Made by a program: the position numbers and the translations under genes. This document shows positions 33,769 through 43,292 of a stretch of DNA of 64,000 bases, one piece after another. This DNA comes from Fluviicola sp. XM-24bin1 (GTDB lineage: Bacteria > Bacteroidota > Bacteroidia > Flavobacteriales_D > Crocinitomicaceae), in NCBI GenBank assembly GCA_003149635.1, contig QCWI01000006.1:1-64000 (forward strand), written 5' to 3'. The first letter of the stretch is position 1, and every line of letters starts with the position of its first letter. The notes beneath the pieces are model-generated. The model ran no database searches, was not told where the DNA came from, and saw only the letters and a list, made by a program, of their open reading frames with translations.

Positions 33769-33781
33769 AATATCGATTTTA

Positions 33782-34318
33782 TTACATGATGAAGTCGTCG
33801 TCGCTCTCGTCCAAACCTCCTTCGAGTTCTAAATACTCAAGGATTTCCTCGTCTGAAATCTGCTTTAACGACTCTTGCAAGTCTTTCGTTTCTGTTTCAA
33901 TAATTGTTTCCAAAGGTTCTACTTCCGGTTGCGGTTCTTGTGTTAAAACCGGTTCCGATCCTAAGTTTTTCTCAGCAATGAACTCAATCAATAGTTCTTC
34001 GTCAAAATCATCGATGTTGTCATTAACGTAAGCCAACACTTCCGCACGGGATGGTTCATTTGTATTGGCTAAATCAATGGTGCTAATAGAGCCTGTCGCT
34101 TCCGGGAGCAATAAAAATGCTACCAAAACAGCTGCCGCAACACCCGAAATCCAAGTAATTGGACGTTGGAACAATGGAATGATCTTCGCCTGAGGTTCTT
34201 CAGGTTCATCGTTCACGTCGGCGATAACCTTATCCGCTAAATCCTTGAAATAGCTGGCATCAGGCGTCTCTATCGGTCGCTTTTCGATGAAATCAAATAT
34301 GTCTTTTTTCTCTTCCAT
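33782..34318 (-). CDS. Putative anti-sigma factor (single membrane segment)
   Basis: 178 residues. A soluble N-terminal part (about 1-55, IETPDASYFKDLADKVIADV), one membrane segment (about 57-75, ISGVAAAVLVAFLLLPEA) and an acidic C-terminal part outside. The order sigma factor, membrane protein, secreted protein (34905 to 33277) is a common ECF module. No ZAS zinc motif (HxxxCxxC) is present, so the call rests on layout and gene order. Confidence 0.6.
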   Translation of the reverse strand: MEEKKDIFDFIEKRPIETPDASYFKDLADKVIADVNDEPEEPQAKIIPLFQRPITWISGVAAAVLVAFLLLPEATGSISTIDLANTNEPSRAEVLAYVNDNIDDFDEELLIEFIAEKNLGSEPVLTQEPQPEVEPLETIIETETKDLQESLKQISDEEILEYLELEGGLDESDDDFIM

Positions 34319-34341
34319 TTCTTATTAGATAGTTAACTCAC

Positions 34342-34905
34342 TCAATGGTTTAATTGTAAAAGGATAAATTCTTGAATTTTTTTCTTCGCGTGAAAAAAGC
34401 TGGCTTTCAAGGCTCCTTCACTTGTTCCCAATCGTTTCGAAATTTCGTTGTACGGAAGGTCTTCGAAATACTTCATTTGGAAGACTGCCGCTTGTTTGTC
34501 GGGTAAAGTATCAATGGCGTCTTGGAGTAGTTGTGAAATTTCATCTCCACTGATTTGATCCAAGGCGGCATGTCCCGCTTTAATTTCCAAGATCGGTTCG
34601 TCGAGATCTACTCCGGATCGACGTTGTTCTTTTTGAAGGAAATTAAGCGTTTCGTTTCTGGCAATACGAAACATCCAAGTGTATAGCGCTGAATCTCCTT
34701 TAAATTCAGAAAGATTCTGGTACACTTTTACGAATACGTCTTGAAGAATATCGTTGGTGAGCTGGTGCGATTTCGCCATCCCACGAATTTGACGATACAA
34801 TGCAGGGCCGTGCTGATCTACCAACGCACGAAACGCTAGTTCAGCCTTTGCTCCCCCCTGTGAAAATTGCTGCAGGATTTCAGAATCGTCAAGGGGTTTT
34901 GCCAT
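34342..34905 (-). CDS. ECF RNA polymerase sigma factor
   Basis: 187 residues with regions sigma2 (NDILQDVFVKVYQNLSEFKG, YTWMFRIARNETLNFLQKEQ) and sigma4 (DTLPDKQAAVFQMKYFEDLP, YNEISKRLGTSEGALKASFF). It is sigma-70 family, extracytoplasmic function type. It starts three bases after the transketolase C-subunit gene, so it is embedded in that operon, with its probable membrane partner directly after. The signal it answers is unknown. Confidence 0.93.
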   Translation of the reverse strand: MAKPLDDSEILQQFSQGGAKAELAFRALVDQHGPALYRQIRGMAKSHQLTNDILQDVFVKVYQNLSEFKGDSALYTWMFRIARNETLNFLQKEQRRSGVDLDEPILEIKAGHAALDQISGDEISQLLQDAIDTLPDKQAAVFQMKYFEDLPYNEISKRLGTSEGALKASFFHAKKKIQEFILLQLNH

Positions 34906-34908
34906 AGA

Positions 34909-35871
34909 TTATTTTCGTTGAATTGCGCGCTCTGCAGCTGCGATCACATCTGGCGTATCGATGCCGTATTTGGTCATCAATTCTGCCGGAGTTCCACTTT
35001 CACCGAAGGAATCATTTACTCCTACGTATTCTTGTGGTGCTGGATGATTGCGCGTCAACACTTGTGCGATGGAATCTCCCAGGCCTCCGTTGATCATGTG
35101 TTCTTCTGCAGTAACAACACATTTTGTTTTTGCTACTGACTGTAGGACAGCTTGCTCATCCAAAGGTTTAATCGTGTGCATATTTATTACCTCAGCAGAG
35201 ATTCCTTTTTTCGCCAATTCTTGCGCTGCTTCAATGGATTTCCATACTAAATGACCGCATGCGATAATAGTCACATCGCTTCCTTCCATCAACACATCGG
35301 CCTTCCCGATTTGGAAGTTGGCGTCTGGTTTTACAAAGATTGGAACTGAAGGGCGTCCGAATCGAAGGTAAACTGGGCCTTCGTATGCGGCAATCGCCAT
35401 AGTCGCTTGTTTCGTTTGGTTGAAATCAGCAGGAACGATTACCGTCATGTTTGGCAACATTTTCATCATTCCGATGTCCTCCAAAATTTGGTGGGTAGCT
35501 CCATCTTCTCCTAGCGTCAATCCAGCGTGAGAAGCACAGATTTTTACATTCTTATTAGAGTATGCGATGGACTGACGAATTTGATCGTACACACGTCCTG
35601 TGGAGAAGTTGGCAAAAGTCCCAGTGAAAGGAATTTTTCCTCCGATGGTCATTCCAGCGGCCATTCCCATCATGTTTGCTTCAGCAATTCCTGCCTGAAA
35701 GAAACGTTCTGGAAATTCGTTTTGGAAAGCATTCATTTTCAAGGATCCGGTAAGATCCGCACACAGCGCCACCACATCTTTGTTTTGTTTTCCAATTTCA
35801 AGTAATCCTTCGCCAAATCCTGAGCGAGTGTCTTTCTTTCCAAGTACTTCAAATTCCATTGTTTCCATCAT
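34909..35871 (-). CDS. Transketolase, C-terminal subunit
   Basis: 320 residues covering the pyrimidine-binding and C-terminal domains of transketolase. Visible motifs: [40 protein letters not shown] with the catalytic region, and [19 protein letters not shown]. Split transketolase genes are well known in archaea and some bacteria. Here the N-terminal half is at 37216-38058, with a VWA gene between. The ATG overlaps the VWA stop by four bases (35868-35871). It transfers two-carbon units in the pentose phosphate pathway. Confidence 0.92.
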   Translation of the reverse strand: MMETMEFEVLGKKDTRSGFGEGLLEIGKQNKDVVALCADLTGSLKMNAFQNEFPERFFQAGIAEANMMGMAAGMTIGGKIPFTGTFANFSTGRVYDQIRQSIAYSNKNVKICASHAGLTLGEDGATHQILEDIGMMKMLPNMTVIVPADFNQTKQATMAIAAYEGPVYLRFGRPSVPIFVKPDANFQIGKADVLMEGSDVTIIACGHLVWKSIEAAQELAKKGISAEVINMHTIKPLDEQAVLQSVAKTKCVVTAEEHMINGGLGDSIAQVLTRNHPAPQEYVGVNDSFGESGTPAELMTKYGIDTPDVIAAAERAIQRK

Positions 35872-37220
35872 AATTTCAGAGTAGTTGTGCTGTTTGAATT
35901 AATTCTAAATTCTTTTTCTAAAGTATATTCCGATTTAAACGATTCTTTCTTTCGATAAATGACTTTGTAGCCACCAGGTTGTAGGGTAAATCGACCTTTG
36001 GAAGCGCCATCATCAAGGTTACAGATCCAATCCCAAGTGCCATTGCTATTCTTTGCGAAAATTTGCCCAACAATTCCATTCCCAGCAGAATAACTCATAA
36101 ATCCGGGAGCCTTAATGTTGATGGTTTCCAATCCACTTTGCGTTACTTTCACCGAAACGTAGATTCGTGGAAGTGTCAAGATTTCTACATCGTACCAACC
36201 AACAAGATACTTGTCTGTTTCACCAATTTTTTGGGTATTCAGTGTTTGTGCCTCGCCTTGTTGCATGATGCGCGCATCGATTTGATACGGTTTGCTTGCA
36301 TTGGTGAATCGGAATTGAATTTCTCCTTGACCGGCATCAACGTTGACGGTGTTGTGCTTGTATTTTTCGATTTCAATTCCTTTCAATTCAACGCGTGGTG
36401 TAGTGTTTACCACCAAGTCATACTTTAACTCTGGATCCAATACCAAGGTATCCGGATTCCCTTTACGGTTCAAGGTATGCGTGTACGTGTATTTCAGATT
36501 GTTCGTGTTCGCTTCGTACAGGAACATATCCACGTTGGTTTCCAATGGCCTTCCGTCCACAGTATTCAAGTTGATTTGAACCGTGGTATTCAGAACCACC
36601 TTCGAGATTAGATTCTCCAATACTTTTTCGAAAGCATCTTTGGTTTCTGCCTCTTCGTAGCTTCCAATACAATTGAACTTCTCAAGGTAAGACAGATCTA
36701 AACCAAGTCCGATAACGAAAGGTGTAACGTTGACTTCTTTGTCTTTCAGTTTTTGAGCAATCACACAGGGATCATTGTCACAGGCCTCGATTCCGTCGGT
36801 AATAAGAATGATGATGTTTCGGCCTGTGTTGTCCGGAAAATCTCCTGCGGCAGCCTCTAGCGACCGAGCGATTGGCGTGGTTCCTTTGGCTTGAATGCCT
36901 TGAATACGATTTTTGATTTGCTGACTATTTCCCGCAGCTATTGGAACTTCCAACTTGGTGTCGTCACAATCTTCGAAAGTAGGTGTAATGGCCGATTGAT
37001 GTCCGTAAACGCGCAATCCCACTTCTAGATTTGGAATGTCCCCAATTTCATCAACGGTCTTGCTCAAAAGCTTTTTCGCTGTCGCGATTCGCGTTTCACC
37101 TTCCCACCGGGCATTCATACTATTGGATGCGTCCAGAATGAAGAGAATGCGTGTTTTATCCTCTTGCGCATTCGAAAGGAAAGCGCCCAGTAAAAATAAT
37201 ATGGTGAGTAGTTGTTTAAT
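35868..37220 (-). CDS. Secreted von Willebrand factor A protein, likely ATT start
   Basis: 450 residues if started at ATT 37220-37218. The frame then reads (M)[18 protein letters not shown], a full signal peptide, followed by [16 protein letters not shown], with the metal-binding DxSxS motif of VWA domains. A start at the first ATG (37118) would cut off both. No ATG, GTG or TTG exists between that point and the TGA that opens the frame at 37250-37248, so ATT (a rare bacterial initiator, known in infC) is the best candidate. It overlaps the TAA stop of the upstream transketolase half (TATTAA). The VWA domain spans about 20-200, with beta-rich domains behind. Function unknown; it interrupts a split enzyme operon. 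Confidence 0.8.
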   Translation of the reverse strand: MKQLLTILFLLGAFLSNAQEDKTRILFILDASNSMNARWEGETRIATAKKLLSKTVDEIGDIPNLEVGLRVYGHQSAITPTFEDCDDTKLEVPIAAGNSQQIKNRIQGIQAKGTTPIARSLEAAAGDFPDNTGRNIIILITDGIEACDNDPCVIAQKLKDKEVNVTPFVIGLGLDLSYLEKFNCIGSYEEAETKDAFEKVLENLISKVVLNTTVQINLNTVDGRPLETNVDMFLYEANTNNLKYTYTHTLNRKGNPDTLVLDPELKYDLVVNTTPRVELKGIEIEKYKHNTVNVDAGQGEIQFRFTNASKPYQIDARIMQQGEAQTLNTQKIGETDKYLVGWYDVEILTLPRIYVSVKVTQSGLETINIKAPGFMSYSAGNGIVGQIFAKNSNGTWDWICNLDDGASKGRFTLQPGGYKVIYRKKESFKSEYTLEKEFRINSNSTTTLKL

Positions 37221-38058
37221 AGTCTCCCAAAGTTTCTTCCAACTGGTTCAATGCGTCGGCCAATTGCTCATCGTTCGGAGCAACTCCGTGCCACTTGTGT
37301 GTGCCCATCATATAGTCAACACCTTGACCCATTTCTGTTCTCATAACGATGACGATAGGCTTTTCGTTACCGATTAATGACTTCGCTTTTGCAAAAGTTG
37401 TTCGCATATCTTCGAAATCGTGCCCATCCATTTCAAGTACTTCCCATCCAAAAGCTTGCCATTTTTTAGATAGGTCACCCAAAGAAAGCACGTCATCCAC
37501 GTCTCCGTCGATTTGGCGTCCGTTGTAATCGATTGTAGCGATAAGGTTGTCCACTTTGTTTGCAGCTGCGTACATGGCTGCTTCCCAAATTTGTCCTTCC
37601 TGCAACTCACCATCACCGTGAAGTGTGTACACCAAAGTGTCGTCTTGGTTCATTTTTTTAGTCAATGCAGCTCCAACTCCAACGGAAAGCCCTTGTCCGA
37701 GAGAACCTGAAGCCATACGTACACCCGGAACTTTTTTGTCCGTAGAAGGGTGTCCTTGCAAACGAGATGAAATCTTACGGAAGGTTCCTAACTCTTCGGT
37801 TGGAAAATATCCTGCACGAGATAGAACGCTATACCAAACCGGTGAAATGTGACCGTTCGACAAGAAGAATAAGTCTTCTCCCGCTCCGTCCATGTTGAAT
37901 GATTCCGGATTGTGTTTCATTTGGTCGAAGTAGAGCATTGTTAAGAAATCTGCACATCCAAGCGACCCTCCTGGGTGACCTGAACTTACGGCTGATACCA
38001 TTCGTACAATATCTCTTCTTACTTGTGAAGCAATGCGCGCTAATTCTTGATTTTCCAT
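37216..38058 (-). CDS. Transketolase, N-terminal subunit
   Basis: 280 residues with thiamine-diphosphate-binding features: VSSGHPGGSLGCADFLTMLY, FLSNGHISPVWYSVL, SGSLGQGLSVGVGAAL and HGDGELQEGQIWEAAMYAA (the GDG-type TPP motif). It needs the C-terminal subunit (34909-35871) to form active transketolase. It opens the operon; the promoter TTG-N18-TAGTTTTG lies at 38087-38115. Confidence 0.94.
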   Translation of the reverse strand: MENQELARIASQVRRDIVRMVSAVSSGHPGGSLGCADFLTMLYFDQMKHNPESFNMDGAGEDLFFLSNGHISPVWYSVLSRAGYFPTEELGTFRKISSRLQGHPSTDKKVPGVRMASGSLGQGLSVGVGAALTKKMNQDDTLVYTLHGDGELQEGQIWEAAMYAAANKVDNLIATIDYNGRQIDGDVDDVLSLGDLSKKWQAFGWEVLEMDGHDFEDMRTTFAKAKSLIGNEKPIVIVMRTEMGQGVDYMMGTHKWHGVAPNDEQLADALNQLEETLGDY

Positions 38059-38086
38059 TTTCTCAGTTTCGTTTGCGAATGAACTA

Positions 38087-38115
38087 CAAAACTACACGAT
38101 ATAACGATCTAGCAA
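38087..38115 (-). promoter_or_regulatory. Promoter of transketolase-VWA-ECF operon
   Basis: Minus strand TTG (38115-38113), 18-base spacer, TAGTTTTG (38094-38087), 28 bases before the ATG. Confidence 0.6.
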
Positions 38116-38297
38116 GGATGGAAAAGGGGGAAGTTATCACCAATTCGAGGGACTTTTACACGATTTTTGAATGAGAAATTGTAAAATGTACAGTATGAGG
38201 GCGTTCACGATAATTTAATTCGCTATCTGACCACACAAACAATTAAAATTGGTAAACTTGTAAGACAAGTTACTGCTAACATAAACTTACTGCTACA

Positions 38298-40658
38298 ATG
38301 AAAGTGCTATTACTCACGTTGGCGACAGCTTTTCTAACTGTTTTTACCGCCAATGCCCAATTCCCAGGATGCCCTTCCGTGAATGCCGGAAATGATACAG
38401 TTACCGACTGTAATGATCCCTGCGTTGACCTTGTCGCTACGCCTTTTGACGCCGGAGCAACATCCAGTTACCAAGTGCTAGGAATTCCGCACAATCCACC
38501 GATTGCGTATAACGCTACAGGAGGAACACCGGTATCCGTAGGAACCGATGATATTTGGAGTCCAGCGATTACTTTGCCATTCGATTTTTGTTTCTACGGC
38601 CAAACGTATAACAGCTGTGTGATTGGATCGAATGGATGTATTCAATTTGGTACAGCGAATGCAGGAGGTTATCATCCTTGGGCGTTTAGTGCACAATGTC
38701 CAGATCCAGCATTGGTTCCAGCAGGAAACATTTTTGGCCCTTACCATGATATTGATCCATCGGTATCAGGTCAGGTAAACTATCACATTTTGGGAACAGC
38801 ACCTTGTCGAATATTCGTTGTTACGTTTGATGCGATTGCGCACTTTAGCTGTACAAACTTGAACAGTACACACATGATCGTTTTGTACGAAACAACGAAC
38901 GCCATCGATGTGTACATTGAAAACAAAGCAAGCTGTACTACTTGGAACTCAGGAAATACCTTAGTTGGAATTCAGGACATGGCTGGAACAACGGGATTGG
39001 CAGCTCCGGGACGAAATACAGGAGTTTGGACAGTAACTACGCCTGAAGGATGGCGATTCTTACCGGATGGAGCACCAATTTACACGGTAGAGTGGTTCGA
39101 GAATGGAGTTTCACTAGGAACTACGGATACTATTAATGTTTGTCCAACGACTACAACCACCTATACGGTTGAAGCTACCTACACTTCATGTAATGGTTCG
39201 GTAATCGTGGAAACGGATGATGTTATAGTCACTCCAACAGGCGGAGGTTTGAACATTTCGGAATTGAACAACACACCTACGAATTGTAATGCTACTTCAG
39301 GATCTGTTGAAATTACAGCGTCGGGAGGTATAGGGCCGTACGAATATTCACTAAACGATACCTTGAACTTTCAGGCCTCTGGCACTTATACAAATTTGGG
39401 AGCAGGAACATATACGGTGTATGTGCAGGATGCCTCTGGTTGTATTACTCCTTATGTATTTACAATAGGAGAGAATGCGGCGCCAGAAATCACATTGAAT
39501 GGATTTACAGATGCGACGTGTGGTCAAGATAACGCCACGGTAGACGTTTCAGCAATCAACGGAACGCAGCCGTACACATATACGCTCAACGGAACCAATC
39601 CGCAACCAACAGGAAACTTTACAGGCGTAAGCGCCAATACCTATCTCCTTCAAGTAGAGGATGCGAATGGTTGTACAGATACGGTTTCTGTTGTAATCGG
39701 TGCAGATCCTTTCCCAACACTTTCCATGTTGACTTCAGATACCGTTTGCTCGAATGCAAGCGATGGAATTGTTGAGGTGGAAGCAGTAAATGGTGTATTG
39801 CCTTACGGATATTCGATCAACGGAGGAACACCGCAACCAACCGGAGTATTTACAGGATTAGCATCCGGATCGTACGAAGTAGTTGTTGGTGATAGCAACT
39901 TGTGTTTCGATACCATTACAGTAGTGGTGGATGAGTTTCCAGCTCCGGTAATTTTCCCTGAGGCAGATGCTTGTTTGTACACGCATTACGCGACTGGTAC
40001 GCAGTCTCCGCACGGAGGGTATTGGTCAGCAGCCGATACATCGATTACATTCCTACAGGATTCGTTGACCTTGAATCCACAAATTCAAACATCAGTATAT
40101 GGCACTTATACCGTGACGTTTACCGATAGTATTTGTGATGTATCCACAAGCTCAATTATCAACTTCTTGCCCGATCCATGGGTATTCCTTCAGGATACAA
40201 TTATCTGTTCTGGAACGCAATACGTAATGGTGGCGAATGCTGAAGCATCAACAACTGCTTACACCTGGAGTACGGGAGAAGTCAATACTAATTCCATAAC
40301 CGTTAGCGCGCCGGGAGTTTATTCTGTGGATGCAACGAACGCCTGTGGAACTGCTTCTGCTTCAGCGGTGCTTGGTAACAAACTTTGTGATATCGTGGCT
40401 CCGAATGTGATTTCACTTTCATCCATGGTAGGAAATAACATCTGGAGTGTAGAAGCCGAAGGACTAGAATCATTCACGTGTACGATTACCAACCGTTGGG
40501 GGAACTTGATTTTCGAATACAGCGATCCAAACGGAGGTTGGGATGGAACATCCAACGGACAGCCGGTAAGCGAAGGAACGTATTTCTACATCATCGACGC
40601 AACAATCGAAGGTGGTGAACAATTACAAAAACATGGATTTATCGAGGTACTTCGATGA
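38298..40658 (+). CDS. Type IX secreted surface protein (type B C-terminal domain, SprB-like repeats)
   Basis: 786 residues. The signal peptide (MKVLLLTLATAFLTVFTANA) is followed by a large beta-rich lectin-like region (about 20-265, Cys-rich). Three SprB-like repeats follow (about 320-560), each with a GxxPYxYxxN pattern and a later YxVxVxDxxxC unit. The end is a gliding motility-associated C-terminal domain, CTITNRWGNLIFEYSDPNGG then WDGTSNGQPVSEGTYFYII, the sort signal for the type IX system. It is probably a cell-surface or secreted adhesin. It is transcribed alone, with a hairpin terminator at 40678. Confidence 0.93.
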   Translation: MKVLLLTLATAFLTVFTANAQFPGCPSVNAGNDTVTDCNDPCVDLVATPFDAGATSSYQVLGIPHNPPIAYNATGGTPVSVGTDDIWSPAITLPFDFCFYGQTYNSCVIGSNGCIQFGTANAGGYHPWAFSAQCPDPALVPAGNIFGPYHDIDPSVSGQVNYHILGTAPCRIFVVTFDAIAHFSCTNLNSTHMIVLYETTNAIDVYIENKASCTTWNSGNTLVGIQDMAGTTGLAAPGRNTGVWTVTTPEGWRFLPDGAPIYTVEWFENGVSLGTTDTINVCPTTTTTYTVEATYTSCNGSVIVETDDVIVTPTGGGLNISELNNTPTNCNATSGSVEITASGGIGPYEYSLNDTLNFQASGTYTNLGAGTYTVYVQDASGCITPYVFTIGENAAPEITLNGFTDATCGQDNATVDVSAINGTQPYTYTLNGTNPQPTGNFTGVSANTYLLQVEDANGCTDTVSVVIGADPFPTLSMLTSDTVCSNASDGIVEVEAVNGVLPYGYSINGGTPQPTGVFTGLASGSYEVVVGDSNLCFDTITVVVDEFPAPVIFPEADACLYTHYATGTQSPHGGYWSAADTSITFLQDSLTLNPQIQTSVYGTYTVTFTDSICDVSTSSIINFLPDPWVFLQDTIICSGTQYVMVANAEASTTAYTWSTGEVNTNSITVSAPGVYSVDATNACGTASASAVLGNKLCDIVAPNVISLSSMVGNNIWSVEAEGLESFTCTITNRWGNLIFEYSDPNGGWDGTSNGQPVSEGTYFYIIDATIEGGEQLQKHGFIEVLR

Positions 40659-40677
40659 TCTCCAATTGATAAGAAGA

Positions 40678-40705
40678 AAGGCGGCTTTTTAGTCGTCTTT
40701 TTTTT
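40678..40705 (+). terminator. Rho-independent terminator after T9SS cargo gene
   Basis: AAGGCGGCT (40678-40686), loop TTTT, AGTCGTCTT (40691-40699), nine pairs including three G-T, then a run of T. Confidence 0.75.
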
Positions 40706-40763
40706 CGTCTATACATACGCTTTTGCCATTTGAGATCGTTACATTTATAAGAAAGCAAGGAAA

Positions 40764-41753
40764 ATGAAGTACGTCGGGATTAATGGTTTTGGCCGTATCG
40801 GTCGCTATTTTTTACGGATGGCAATCTCTAATGAGAATATTGAGGTTGTTGCCGTGAATGATCTTGCCCCGATAGCAACCCTTGCACACCTTCTCAAATA
40901 CGATAGCGTTCACCGTCGTTTTCCCATGGATTTTACCGTTGAGGGAGATGCATTAGTGTTCGAAAACGGACGAAAAGTTACTTTCACGCAATTCAAAGAC
41001 CCGAAGGACATTCCTTGGTCGAAGCTAGGAGCCGAATATGTACTTGAATCAACTGGTTTGTTTCGAACGCGCGAGTTGGCTTCGAAGCACTTTGAAGGAG
41101 GGGCGAAGAAAATCGTATTATCAGCGCCACCGCAATCTTCGGATATCAAAACCGTAGTGTTGGGTGTGAACGATGGCATCTTAAATGGGGATGAGACATT
41201 GATTTCCAATGCGTCGTGTACCACGAATTCCGCGGCACCTATGGTCAAGGTGATGAAAGAACTTTGTACCATTAACAGTGCCTTCATCACCACGGTACAC
41301 TCGTACACATCCGACCAAAGATTGCACGATGCACCGCACAAGGATTTACGTCGTGCCCGGGCAGCTGCTGAGTCCATCGTTCCAACAACAACGGGAGCGG
41401 CAAAAGCATTGGCCAAGATTTTTCCTGAGTTGGAAGGTCACATTGGAGGATGCGGAATTCGCGTTCCGGTACCCGATGGATCATTAACCGACTTAACACT
41501 CGTTGTAGAGAATCCACCGACGGAAGATGAAATCAAGGCAGCAATGAAAGCCGCCTCTGAAGGAGAATTAAAAAACATACTTGCCTACACGAAAGATCCA
41601 TTGGTTTCCGTAGATATTTTAGGGAACCCGAATAGCTGTTTGTTTGATGCTGAATTGACGAGCGTCATAGGGAACATGGTGAAGATTGTAGGTTGGTACG
41701 ATAATGAAGCAGGGTATTCCAATAGATTGGTTGATCTCTTCCGAGGTTTGTAA
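40764..41753 (+). CDS. gap: Glyceraldehyde-3-phosphate dehydrogenase, type I
   Basis: 329 residues. NAD-binding GINGFGRIGRYFLRMAI at the N-terminus; the catalytic Cys is in ISNASCTTNSAAPMVKVM. VHSYTSDQRLHDAPHKDLRR and GWYDNEAGYSNRLVDL are typical of GAPDH. It acts in glycolysis and gluconeogenesis. The DUF5723 gene follows after six bases, an unusual companion, but the spacing suggests one transcript. Bacteroidota often carry more than one gap gene, so this may not be the only copy. Confidence 0.95.
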   Translation: MKYVGINGFGRIGRYFLRMAISNENIEVVAVNDLAPIATLAHLLKYDSVHRRFPMDFTVEGDALVFENGRKVTFTQFKDPKDIPWSKLGAEYVLESTGLFRTRELASKHFEGGAKKIVLSAPPQSSDIKTVVLGVNDGILNGDETLISNASCTTNSAAPMVKVMKELCTINSAFITTVHSYTSDQRLHDAPHKDLRRARAAAESIVPTTTGAAKALAKIFPELEGHIGGCGIRVPVPDGSLTDLTLVVENPPTEDEIKAAMKAASEGELKNILAYTKDPLVSVDILGNPNSCLFDAELTSVIGNMVKIVGWYDNEAGYSNRLVDLFRGL

Positions 41754-41759
41754 CACAAT

Positions 41760-43226
41760 TTGATTAAACATTTAATTACATATAGTTTTCTGCTATGTGG
41801 GCTAATCGGTTATTCTCAGAATAATTTTGGCTCGCTACAAAGCAATTACATGCCGACGAATAGCGTGTTCATCAATCCGTCTTCCATGTTGGATGCAAAG
41901 GTTTGGTTGGACATCAATATTGTGGGAGCGGGATCATATGTAAACAACGATTTGGTCTATTTACAGAAACAAAGTTGGCTTGGGATTGCCCGAGATGCTC
42001 GGCGTGGGACGGTTAATATCTCGGAAGATGATATCCAATTCAATCAGTCCAGAAATAAGTATCATGCGTACAATCGAAATTTCGTTCACACATTGGCTGC
42101 CGTTTGGAGTCAAGGAGATTTCGCCGCTGGATTATCAACGGGGGTAAGAAGTTATACGGATGTTCGCGGTGTGCCGGATTACGTAGCGCAGTTTATCGAA
42201 AATGGAGTAGCCGATTACGTGGTGCAGCATGATATCCGCTATCAAATGGAACGACTGCGAATTGCCTCTTCTCAGTTTGGAGAAATCAAAGGTTCTTTCG
42301 CATACACTTTCAAAAAGCACGGCCGGGATATGTTTATGGCAGGTGTGTCCATCTCTAAGTTTTTTCCGCTAGCGGGTGGTGGAGCGAATATTTACGATGT
42401 AGATTTCATTGTAGACAACGATTCATTGATTCAATACAATGATTTCACCGTGGACGCTATGTACACGCCGAACCCTCAGTTTAATACTGGAAAAGGCTGG
42501 GGATTTGATCTTGGATTTACATACCAAAGAATGCTAGGGGAGGCTTCTGTGTATTATCCAAATTCGGCAAAATATGGATGTCGCCAGAACCCGTACAAAT
42601 TCAAATTGGGCGTATCGATCATGGATTTAGGGTCGATTAAATTTCCAGAAGATCAAATTCAATACGCCGGATACAATTTCAGCAATTTCAATTGGGAACA
42701 ATATCAAGACGCTGAGGCGAATGAAGACAATGTGACGGATTTATATGCACAGCAAGAGGAGAATATCCAACAGGGAGAGGTGCGTCAGCCAAATAAAATG
42801 AGCTTGCCAACGTTCATGTCCGTTCAATTCGATTACAATCTTTGGGCATCGCGCGTGTACGTAAACGGAACAATTATTCAGGGAATTCCAGCGGGTAGAA
42901 GAACATTTGGAGTGCGTCATGCGAACAGTCTTTCAGTAACACCGCGCTATGAATCGTATTGGATTGAATTGGCACTTCCATTCAGCTTGTACGAATATCG
43001 TTATCCGCAAATGGGCGCTGCTGTACAATTGGGGCCTTTGACCGTGGGAACGGATAAATTAATCAGCTGGATTTCCAGAACAGACCTTTACGGTGTAGAT
43101 ATTTATATGCATTTGAAAATTCCGATTCAGTACAATCCCAAGTGCCGTCAACGTTTCAAAGGACGAGGTGGTCGCGGCGGGCCTTTCCGTAGAAAGGACA
43201 ATTCAATGACGCGTTGTACGATTTAA
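41760..43226 (+). CDS. DUF5723-family outer-membrane protein
   Basis: 488 residues. Start is TTG at 41760 (no ATG precedes), giving the signal peptide (M)IKHLITYSFLLCGLIGYSQ. The mature protein begins NNFGSLQSNYMPTNSVFINP, the typical front of DUF5723 proteins, followed by many amphipathic strands of an outer-membrane barrel and a basic Arg/Gly-rich tail (KCRQRFKGRGGRGGPFRRK). Function unknown. The basic tail is unusual for a barrel that would normally end in an aromatic residue; it may be an extension inside or outside the membrane. Confidence 0.8.
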   Translation: MIKHLITYSFLLCGLIGYSQNNFGSLQSNYMPTNSVFINPSSMLDAKVWLDINIVGAGSYVNNDLVYLQKQSWLGIARDARRGTVNISEDDIQFNQSRNKYHAYNRNFVHTLAAVWSQGDFAAGLSTGVRSYTDVRGVPDYVAQFIENGVADYVVQHDIRYQMERLRIASSQFGEIKGSFAYTFKKHGRDMFMAGVSISKFFPLAGGGANIYDVDFIVDNDSLIQYNDFTVDAMYTPNPQFNTGKGWGFDLGFTYQRMLGEASVYYPNSAKYGCRQNPYKFKLGVSIMDLGSIKFPEDQIQYAGYNFSNFNWEQYQDAEANEDNVTDLYAQQEENIQQGEVRQPNKMSLPTFMSVQFDYNLWASRVYVNGTIIQGIPAGRRTFGVRHANSLSVTPRYESYWIELALPFSLYEYRYPQMGAAVQLGPLTVGTDKLISWISRTDLYGVDIYMHLKIPIQYNPKCRQRFKGRGGRGGPFRRKDNSMTRCTI

Positions 43227-43235
43227 GTTGGAAAA

Positions 43236-43259
43236 TCTAGCGTCTAGTGTCTGGAGTCT
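43236..43259. repeat. Short CTAG-rich dispersed string
   Basis: TCTAGCGTCTAGTGTCTGG matches, in permuted form, AGTCTAGTGTCTAGCGTCT at 13246-13264. It lies between convergent genes in both cases. Confidence 0.4.
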
Positions 43260-43292
43260 TTCCTCTTTTCTCTTTCCATCTTTGCTCTCTTT

